Shown here piece after piece: positions 1 to 5,880 of a stretch of 5,880 nucleotides of DNA. Source of the stretch: an uncultured Marinilabiliales bacterium (GTDB lineage: Bacteria > Bacteroidota > Bacteroidia > Bacteroidales > BM520). The stretch lies in the NCBI GenBank assembly GCA_937877575.1, contig CALFIZ010000252.1, positions 1-5,880 of the forward strand. The letters run 5' to 3'. Both the position numbers and the translations under genes were made by a program. The notes under the pieces were generated by a model, which searched no databases, had not been told where the DNA came from, and saw only the letters and a list, made by a program, of their open reading frames with translations. Position 1 is the first letter of the stretch. Every line of letters starts with the position of its first letter.

Positions 1-72
1 CGTTTCAAATGTGTTATCACAAAAATTTTTGTAAATTAATAGATATATTCCAAGACGAAAAATATTTTTATA
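1..72. other. AT-rich non-coding sequence replacing the body of tsaD
   Basis: This stretch lies where codons 60 onward of tsaD should be, but none of the three minus-strand frames reads like TsaD. The frame that continues the gene is closed by TGA at 73-75, and its downstream translation (beginning YKNIFRLGIY) is unlike the family. Base composition changes sharply: about 15 of the first 75 bases are G or C, far below the neighbouring genes. It contains two perfect AT palindromes (19-32 and 58-69). By inference it could be the end of an inserted element, intergenic DNA brought in by a rearrangement, or an assembly join. I recognise no insertion-sequence terminus or integrase site in it. Confidence 0.6.
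19..32. repeat. 14-bp perfect palindrome
   Basis: The sequence ACAAAAATTTTTGT is identical to its own reverse complement. It sits in the AT-rich segment beyond the tsaD break. Such a site could bind a dimeric regulator or be a trace of an element end, but in DNA this AT-rich short palindromes also arise by chance, so no function is assigned. Confidence 0.5.
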
Positions 73-93
73 TCATACCGGAATGATATTTTT
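58..93. repeat. Repeat cluster straddling the tsaD breakpoint
   Basis: Three overlapping repeats occur here. A perfect 12-bp palindrome AAAAATATTTTT lies at 58-69. A 7-bp inverted repeat, ATATCAT at 70-76 and ATGATAT at 83-89, surrounds ACCGGA at 77-82. The 8-mer ATATTTTT occurs directly repeated at 62-69 and 86-93. The right-hand copies lie inside preserved tsaD codons; the left-hand copies lie in, or reach into, the foreign-looking sequence, so the symmetry is centred almost on the break. By inference this could reflect the recombination or insertion that made the junction, or microhomology at a join. Arms this short in AT-rich DNA can also be coincidental. Confidence 0.5.
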
Positions 94-249
94 CTCGTGA
101 GCCCGAGATGCAAGTTCTGGCACAACACCGCCATACTGGCGATGCACCTCCTGACTTGCAATGACATTCGACAAAACAGTCGTGCCGTCCATCACTGCTG
201 CCGAAGTATCATCACACGATGACTCAATTCCTAATATGTAAACACTCAT
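73..249 (-). pseudogene. tsaD: tsaD 5' fragment (tRNA t6A37 threonylcarbamoyltransferase subunit), broken after codon 58
   Basis: TsaD is the catalytic subunit that, with TsaB and TsaE, transfers threonylcarbamoyl from the TsaC product to A37 of ANN-decoding tRNAs in the cytoplasm. Reading leftward from ATG at 249-247, the first 58 residues are typical of the family: MSVYILGIESSCDDTSAA carries the first ATP-binding (ASKHA phosphate-1) motif, followed by VLSNVIASQEVH, then YGGVVPELASRAHEKNIIPV. A TGA at 75-73 follows. Full TsaD is about 335-340 residues, so the metal-binding histidines and the rest of the ATPase fold are absent, and other frames do not resume it. The bases before the ATG are A-rich (AAACAAAACGC), as is usual for Bacteroidota starts. 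The preserved 58 codons show no other damage, which suggests a recent break or an assembly artefact. The fragment alone should not be functional. Gene identity is near certain; the cause of truncation is unknown. Confidence 0.9.
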
Positions 250-255
250 TGCGTT

Positions 256-3200
256 TTGTTTAAGAAAGTTATTAAATACATATATAAAACTTTAACAATC
301 ATAATTTTAACAGTATTAGCACTCGTCCTAATCACTGCAGGATTACTTCTTGTCCCTTCCGTTCAGAATCAAGTTGCAAAGATAGCAGCCAATTCCATAT
401 CAAAAAACGCAAATATAGATTTTTCTTTTAAAAAAATCAGTTTTACCAAATTCAACACAATAGAAATCGATGGCTTACATATAACAGACCTTCAAAAAGA
501 CTCACTTATTGATGCGGCGAACATAAAGGTGGTTCTCAGTAAAATGAACCTCAATGAATTGGAAATCAATCTTAAGGAAATATGTGTCAACGACTTTTAC
601 ATGGACCAACGCTGGTATGAAGATCATGAACGCACCAATCTGATGGAGATTTTCAAAAAAAAGGATGAAAAAAACAGCGAATCAAGAGCCTTTAAAATCT
701 GCTGTAAAGACATAGAGCTCAACAATATAAATTACAAATACAGAAATTACCGGAATCCGGCAACACCTCTCTCAATAAATTTCAATGACATCTGCGCAAG
801 AGACGGTTTTATCAAAGCAAAAGACCTCATAGTAACGCCTGACAGCATTTCACTTACTGCCGACCATATATCTCTTATTGAAAAAGCCGGATTCAATCCA
901 TGTATCAATCACGCAGAAATATTTATCAGCAGCACTCTGATGTCTTTCAAAAACGTGGAAGCTGAAACCCCGACATCGGATTTTGGTGCCGATGTGGCAT
1001 TAGTGTCTGACAGCTACAAGACTTACCAACACTTCAACGACTCGGTAATACTCTATGTGAACATAAAGCCAGGAAGCATAGTCGATACAAAGGATGTGGC
1101 TTACTTTTCATCCTCTCTCGCCGGTGCCAACAATATTGTCACTATCCAGTCAGCCAATGCCAACGGCTACGTCAACGACTTGTATGTTGACGATATTGTG
1201 ATTGATTTCTGTAACAAGTCAAGACTCAGTCTCGACTTATATATCAAGAACACACTATATGAATACAGGTATCTTGACATAAGACTTAAGGAGCTGACCA
1301 CAAATGCCGATGATTTGGAAGCCCTCGTTGTTCCGGCATTTACCAAGGATGTGTGCGAACCTTATAATATGTCGCTGCCTAATGAAGTTCACAGAATCGA
1401 CAGACTTTCTGCCAAAGGCATATTCAAAGGCAAAGTCCACGATTTCAATACCGATATAAGCCTTACCGCAGACAAAGGTATCATTGATGCGAAACTGACC
1501 TACCAACCGAAAAACGCTAACGACAACTCGTTCACACTGGCACTCAACGGAAAGGACATAAATGTGGGAAAGATATTGAACACCTCGAAAATATCCACTC
1601 TTGACGCAAATATTAACGCATCCGGCACAGCTAACAGATTCCGCCCGAAAACTTATAAGGTTCGAGGTGAATTGGACAATGTGGCACTCGAACACATTAC
1701 TCTCAAAGATGTTCATGCCTCTGTCGAAAATGATTCCGAAGAACTTAATGCAAGCGTTGATGTATTCAATGAAAACATATTTCTTGAAGCATACGTGAGC
1801 CATTTCCTGAATTCACCTGATCCGATGACAAATATTTCCGTCAACGCCCAACAGGTCAACCTCTCCAAACTGACACTGCGCCCCCTCGAAGAAAATGCAA
1901 CAACTTCATTCTACATCAATTCCAATATCGAAGGGACTGACATAGACAAACTATCAATGGAGACATATATCACAGACTTCACATATTCCGATATCGAACG
2001 AGACGTCAAGGCTAACGACTTCAGCCTGAAACAGTCTTTCAATCCTAATGACAACACAAAGAAGGTGACACTGTTGTCAGACAATATCAATATCAATCTC
2101 CAAGGTGATTTTTCATATAAAGAACTTCCTGTCATACTGTCAAATGTCACAAATTATCTGTTAAACGAAACCGACAAAGTAAAACCACTTACAAACGACA
2201 CTTGCCATCTGACACTTTCAGTTGATGCAAGCAAGGATTTTAAAATTGTTTCACAGTTTCTCCCGGCTTTGTCAATCAATGATGACATCTCGCTTCATTT
2301 GGATATCAAAGACGATTCGCATGCGACTTTGAACTTAAACACGAAGGGAATTCAATACAAAACATTAACTCTTAGCTATCTGAATATTGATGCACAATAC
2401 GATACCTGCAGGGCCAATGCAACTGTAAATCTCAACAATGTTTATTTTAACGATGACTCAGAATTGAGTGATATGCTGTTCCTTTCGAAAAGCAAATGGG
2501 AACTCGGCATAGCCAATGATACGGTAACTGCTGATATTACTTGGAGTGACGATTACAACAACCGCAACGGAAATTTAAACTTCTATGCCGATATATCCGA
2601 ACTGCCAAAAATAAACATCTTCATCCCTGATTCACTATACATGTATTCCGATACGTCAATGTGGACAGTAAAAAGTGACTTTATCTCCTACGATACAAAT
2701 TTGATTTCAATATGCAACCTGAGACTTCAGGGGAACGATGCATCTCTTATCGTTGACGGCAATTACTCAAATAATCCGAACGAAACATTATCTGCCACAT
2801 TCGAAAATATCAACTTGAATTTTTTTAGGGAATTCTTACCGAAAAATCTCAATCTTGATGGCATCATCAATGGAAAAGCAAGCCTGGCACTAAGTGACAG
2901 GAATCAACCTGTATTATTCGCAGATATCAATGTCAATGACATAATAATCAACGATTACCCTACCGGTAACCTGTATCTGAACACCCAATGGGATGATAAC
3001 AAATACGGCCTTAATCTTGACACTAAACTTGTCAGTCCTATGTTAAACGACACTATTATCAATATTGTAGGCAATTATTATCCTAAAAATAACAAACCTT
3101 TAGACCTATTAGTCCTTATTGACAGTCTCAATCTCGAATTAATCAGTTCATTTACAGAAAAATACATCAACAACCCATACGGTTTCCTGTCCGCCAATAT

Positions 3201-4671
3201 CAATATAAACGACAACATAGACAATCTTCAAACCAATGGTGAAATAGCATTTCATAATGCAGGATTCACCATAAATGCCACAAACACCCGGTACTCGTTC
3301 AACGACAAGATATACATCAGACCTGAAGAATTATATTTGAGAAATTTCAAAATACGCGATAATAAAGATAACGTTTTCAACGTATTAGGTACAATCAAGC
3401 ACCAAAACTGGAAGGATTTCACCATCGATCTCGCTACCGACTTCAACAACTTCATAATACTTGACAACACGAGCAGATTGAACGGTTCGATATACGGTGA
3501 TGCCTCCATCAGCGGCAATGTCAAGGCTAAGGGAAAACTAAGTGACATAGATGTCAACGCCGATGTTAGCACAAATCAGGGCACTGATGTGACAATAGCC
3601 GTAACCACAAGCAAAACGGCATCACAGAAATCCTTCATCACTTTTGTTTCAAACACAGATGATCAGGAGAAAGGACAGATTACCGCAAACATACCTCGAA
3701 GCAATGCCATGGCAATAAATGCCAAAGCCAACATTTCCGACGGCACTCAAATCAATATAGTTCTTCCACACAATGTTGGTGACATGTCCATCACCGGAAA
3801 CGGCGAAATCACCTTCAATCAGGCTAAAAACGGCAACTACAACATGAATGGTGACTATACCGTCAACTCCGGTGAATTCCGACTTAACATCGACAATTTA
3901 ATCAGGCGTAACTTCACTATCACCAAGGGTGGAACCATCATTTTCAACAGCGACCCAAGCAATGCCCTGCTTGACTTGCAAGCTGTATATCAAGTGAAAG
4001 CATCGCTCCAAAGCATACCTACCATTTCCGATGAATCACTGGCACAACAGCGCGTTCAGGTCAACTGCATCATCAACTTGAGCGGCTCACTGTATGACCC
4101 GTCTATTACTTTCGACATTGAAATGCCAAACGTTGACGATGATGTCAAATCCATGATTTACTCCGCCATAGACATTAACGACCAGGCTGCTGTCACTCAA
4201 CAGGTCTTTTCTCTTCTGATACTCAAGTCATTCAGTTTCTCTTCTGAGACCACCCTGGCATCAAGCATAAGCTCCAACTCAATAGGACTTATCTCCAGTC
4301 AGCTTTCAGAATGGATTTCGCAATTATACAAAGGCATTGACGTAGGCGTCAACTATAATCCTGCATCAGGATATTCACCGGAAGAATTCGAAGTTTATGT
4401 GAAAACCCAATTCCTTGACGACCGCCTCATAATAGACGGCAATTTCGGCGTTCAGAACCGTTCGACTGTTCAAGCCGGTGCCTCGAACAGTTTTATCGGT
4501 GATGTCAACATCGAATATAAAATAACTCCCGATGGCAAATTGCGCGTTAAAGCATTCAACCGCACAAACGAATATTCACTGTTTGAGACCAACAGCCCTT
4601 ACACACAAGGCGTAGGTATCTCCTATTCAACGGAATACAACAAATTATCCGAAATATTCAACAGAAGATAA
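256..4671 (+). CDS. tamB: TamB-family translocation/assembly module protein (DUF490 C-terminal domain)
   Basis: This is a 1471-residue AsmA/TamB-like envelope protein. In the family, the N-terminus anchors in the inner membrane and a long beta-rich groove crosses the periplasm to an Omp85-type partner (TamA, or the TamL lipoprotein in Bacteroidota), aiding outer-membrane assembly and lipid transport. Residues 3-11 are basic and 12-33 form one hydrophobic segment (TIIILTVLALVLITAGLLLV), a signal anchor. Residues about 53-113 carry the AsmA-like start (IDGLHITDLQKDSLIDA). A long region of repeated beta strands follows, including LDGIINGKASLAL near 865 and LNGSIYGDASISG near 1075. The conserved C-terminal domain includes NGDYTVNSGEFRL near 1195, GGTIIFNSDP near 1225, SGSLYDPSITFDIEMP near 1276 and the ending GVGISYSTEYNKLSEIFNRR. 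Length and intact frame are normal for Bacteroidota. The start is TTG at 256: no in-frame ATG or GTG lies between the stop at 232-234 and the anchor, and a later start would delete the anchor. No Shine-Dalgarno is visible. Any promoter must lie within the tsaD fragment or further left. Confidence 0.93.
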   Translation: MFKKVIKYIYKTLTIIILTVLALVLITAGLLLVPSVQNQVAKIAANSISKNANIDFSFKKISFTKFNTIEIDGLHITDLQKDSLIDAANIKVVLSKMNLNELEINLKEICVNDFYMDQRWYEDHERTNLMEIFKKKDEKNSESRAFKICCKDIELNNINYKYRNYRNPATPLSINFNDICARDGFIKAKDLIVTPDSISLTADHISLIEKAGFNPCINHAEIFISSTLMSFKNVEAETPTSDFGADVALVSDSYKTYQHFNDSVILYVNIKPGSIVDTKDVAYFSSSLAGANNIVTIQSANANGYVNDLYVDDIVIDFCNKSRLSLDLYIKNTLYEYRYLDIRLKELTTNADDLEALVVPAFTKDVCEPYNMSLPNEVHRIDRLSAKGIFKGKVHDFNTDISLTADKGIIDAKLTYQPKNANDNSFTLALNGKDINVGKILNTSKISTLDANINASGTANRFRPKTYKVRGELDNVALEHITLKDVHASVENDSEELNASVDVFNENIFLEAYVSHFLNSPDPMTNISVNAQQVNLSKLTLRPLEENATTSFYINSNIEGTDIDKLSMETYITDFTYSDIERDVKANDFSLKQSFNPNDNTKKVTLLSDNININLQGDFSYKELPVILSNVTNYLLNETDKVKPLTNDTCHLTLSVDASKDFKIVSQFLPALSINDDISLHLDIKDDSHATLNLNTKGIQYKTLTLSYLNIDAQYDTCRANATVNLNNVYFNDDSELSDMLFLSKSKWELGIANDTVTADITWSDDYNNRNGNLNFYADISELPKINIFIPDSLYMYSDTSMWTVKSDFISYDTNLISICNLRLQGNDASLIVDGNYSNNPNETLSATFENINLNFFREFLPKNLNLDGIINGKASLALSDRNQPVLFADINVNDIIINDYPTGNLYLNTQWDDNKYGLNLDTKLVSPMLNDTIINIVGNYYPKNNKPLDLLVLIDSLNLELISSFTEKYINNPYGFLSANININDNIDNLQTNGEIAFHNAGFTINATNTRYSFNDKIYIRPEELYLRNFKIRDNKDNVFNVLGTIKHQNWKDFTIDLATDFNNFIILDNTSRLNGSIYGDASISGNVKAKGKLSDIDVNADVSTNQGTDVTIAVTTSKTASQKSFITFVSNTDDQEKGQITANIPRSNAMAINAKANISDGTQINIVLPHNVGDMSITGNGEITFNQAKNGNYNMNGDYTVNSGEFRLNIDNLIRRNFTITKGGTIIFNSDPSNALLDLQAVYQVKASLQSIPTISDESLAQQRVQVNCIINLSGSLYDPSITFDIEMPNVDDDVKSMIYSAIDINDQAAVTQQVFSLLILKSFSFSSETTLASSISSNSIGLISSQLSEWISQLYKGIDVGVNYNPASGYSPEEFEVYVKTQFLDDRLIIDGNFGVQNRSTVQAGASNSFIGDVNIEYKITPDGKLRVKAFNRTNEYSLFETNSPYTQGVGISYSTEYNKLSEIFNRR

Positions 4672-4738
4672 AGGCTGCCGCAATAGTTCTCTGCCATTTG
4701 TCAGCGAAAATCACATGAAAATGGGCAAGCATACCGCA

Positions 4739-5880
4739 TTACTGCAGTATCAGTTCCGCAACATTTTCTACATGCTGGGTGTGAGGGAACATGTCAACCG
4801 GCTGTATTCTGCCAACTGAATATTTTTCAGAAAGCAGGCTGATGTCCCTTGCCTGTGTCGCCGGATTGCAACTCACATAAACTATTTTTTCAGGACTGCA
4901 TTTGAGTATCTGAGCTATTACCTTGTCGTGCATACCGGCTCTCGGTGGATCAGTGATTATCACATCGGGTCTGCCGTTTGCATTTATAAAATCATCGGTC
5001 AGAACCTTCGCCATATCTCCGGCGAAAAATGAAGTATTAGTGATATTGTTGATTGAAGAATTGTAAATCGCGTTTTCAATGGCTTGTTCAACATACTCTA
5101 TACCCACGACTTTCTTAGCTTTCGAAGCCACAAAATTTGCTATGGTTCCAGCTCCTGTGTATAAGTCATAGACAATCTCATCACCTTTCAAATCAGCAAA
5201 TTCGCGAGCCACTTTGTACAGTTTGTAAGCCTGGTCATGGTTTGTCTGATAAAAAGATTTTGGACCGACATAAAACCTGATATTCTCCATTTCTTCGATA
5301 AGATGGTCTTCACCATGATAGAGAATGACGTTCTGGTCACCTATATCATCGTTAAACTTCTGATTAACAACGTACATCAGAGAAGTAATCTGCGGAAATG
5401 ATTCCTTGATGAAATCAAGTAGCGGGAAGAAACTGTCCGTATCATTTTCATTAACGACAAGAACAACCATCAGACCTCCTGTATTTGAGCAGCGAATGAT
5501 GAGATTGCGCAACAGGCCTTCATGTTTCTTTACATTATAGAATGTAAGATTGTGACTTATGGCATAATCCCTGAAGGAATTTCTGATTTGGTTGGACGGG
5601 TCCGGTTGGAAGAAACATTCTTCGATATCAATTATTCTGTCGTACATATTCGGAAGATGAAATCCAATTCCGTTGAGATTGCGTTCCTCTTTCGACTTGA
5701 ATTCACCATCGGACATCCATTTGAAGTTGGAAAAGGTATATTCGAGTTTGTTTCTATAATATGTAGTTTTGTCTGAAGGGATTATATCACTGATATTGTT
5801 GACATTGACTTTACCTATACGTGTCAGAGCATCAACGACTTGTTTTTGTTTATAGAACAGTTGTGACTTATAGTCAAGAT
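4739..5880 (-). CDS. rlmD: 23S rRNA (uracil-C5)-methyltransferase RlmD/RumA, 3' part; 5' end beyond the window
   Basis: This is a SAM-dependent RNA m5U methyltransferase of the TrmA/RumA family, which methylates 23S rRNA at the position equivalent to U1939 in E. coli. The visible part is 379 residues. The frame stays open from 5716 to the edge and reads as RlmD (YKQKQVVDALTRIGKV, then TYYRNKLEYTFSN), so the Met at 5716-5714 is internal. About 90-100 N-terminal residues are missing, with the TRAM domain and probably three iron-sulfur cysteines. In visible numbering, Cys88 (IEECFFQ, 5617-5615) fits the fourth cluster cysteine, FYQTN (209-213) is a conserved motif, and DLYTGAGT (238-245) is the SAM-binding loop. 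DPPRAGM is at 310-316, the catalytic nucleophile is Cys337 in SCNPAT (4870-4868), and the general base is Glu371 in HVEN (4768-4766). All active-site residues are present. The stop is TAA at 4741-4739, convergent with tamB. The specific target (RlmD rather than RlmC or RlmCD) is inferred from Bacteroidota-type similarity. Confidence 0.95.
   Translation of the reverse strand, partial: LDYKSQLFYKQKQVVDALTRIGKVNVNNISDIIPSDKTTYYRNKLEYTFSNFKWMSDGEFKSKEERNLNGIGFHLPNMYDRIIDIEECFFQPDPSNQIRNSFRDYAISHNLTFYNVKKHEGLLRNLIIRCSNTGGLMVVLVVNENDTDSFFPLLDFIKESFPQITSLMYVVNQKFNDDIGDQNVILYHGEDHLIEEMENIRFYVGPKSFYQTNHDQAYKLYKVAREFADLKGDEIVYDLYTGAGTIANFVASKAKKVVGIEYVEQAIENAIYNSSINNITNTSFFAGDMAKVLTDDFINANGRPDVIITDPPRAGMHDKVIAQILKCSPEKIVYVSCNPATQARDISLLSEKYSVGRIQPVDMFPHTQHVENVAELILQ

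Noticed and set aside
1..78. Simple frameshift or single-base error as the explanation for the tsaD stop
   Set aside because: None of the three minus-strand frames beyond the TGA resumes TsaD-like sequence, so one base change or indel cannot restore the gene.
87..94. Promoter-like TATTTTTC on the plus strand, as a tamB promoter
   Set aside because: It matches the -7 consensus imperfectly in AT-rich DNA, no convincing -33 TTTG was found at the right distance, and it is about 160 bp from the start codon.
264..271. Bacteroidota -7 promoter-like sequence TAACTTTC on the minus strand, upstream of tsaD
   Set aside because: It matches TAnnTTTG at 5 of the 6 specified bases but would leave a leader of under about 12 bases, and the nearest upstream TTG is spaced too far (24 bases).
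1255..1803. Open minus-strand frame of 182 codons inside tamB
   Set aside because: It is fully antisense to conserved tamB coding sequence and its cysteine- and phenylalanine-rich translation resembles no protein family; it is a shadow frame.
3252..3572. Open minus-strand frame of 106 codons inside tamB
   Set aside because: It is antisense to the tamB beta-strand region, is low in complexity and has no independent start context.
4692..4727. Imperfect hairpin in the tamB/rlmD convergent gap (TGCCATTT at 4692-4699 with AAATGGGCA at 4719-4727), as a bidirectional terminator
   Set aside because: The stem needs a bulged G, the loop is about 19 bases and no T-run follows on either strand, so it does not meet the form of an intrinsic terminator.
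5522..5776. Open plus-strand frame of 84 codons inside rlmD
   Set aside because: It lies opposite clearly conserved RlmD codons and has no recognisable domain.

Overview
The window looks like chromosomal DNA of a Bacteroidota member, probably order Bacteroidales. The evidence is the close match of the visible RlmD and TsaD residues to Bacteroidales versions as I remember them, a very large Bacteroidota-style TamB, A-rich rather than Shine-Dalgarno-like sequence before the one recognisable ATG start, and moderately AT-rich coding DNA. Genus cannot be fixed from the sequence alone.

Layout. Positions 1-72 are very AT-rich, rich in small palindromes and match no gene I recognise. Positions 73-249 (minus strand) hold the first 58 codons of tsaD, the tRNA t6A37 synthesis gene. 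The reading frame then hits a TGA and homology stops, so tsaD is broken here. Only 6 bp separate the tsaD start from the divergent start of a 1471-residue TamB-type envelope protein (256-4671, plus strand), which fills three quarters of the window. After a 67-bp convergent gap lies the 3' part of rlmD (4739-5880, minus strand), the 23S rRNA m5U methyltransferase. It runs off the right edge of the window, and the methionine at 5716 is internal, not its start.

The genes do not form one pathway. TsaD modifies tRNA, RlmD modifies rRNA, and TamB is an inner-membrane-anchored periplasm-spanning protein linked to outer-membrane assembly and lipid transport. The tsaD/tamB pair is divergent and the tamB/rlmD pair is convergent, so none are co-transcribed.

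I found no RNA genes, CRISPR arrays, complete mobile element or unfamiliar multigene system. The one real anomaly is the abrupt loss of tsaD at codon 58, at the edge of AT-rich sequence. It could be an insertion, a rearrangement or an assembly join, and the sequence left of position 1 is needed to tell which.
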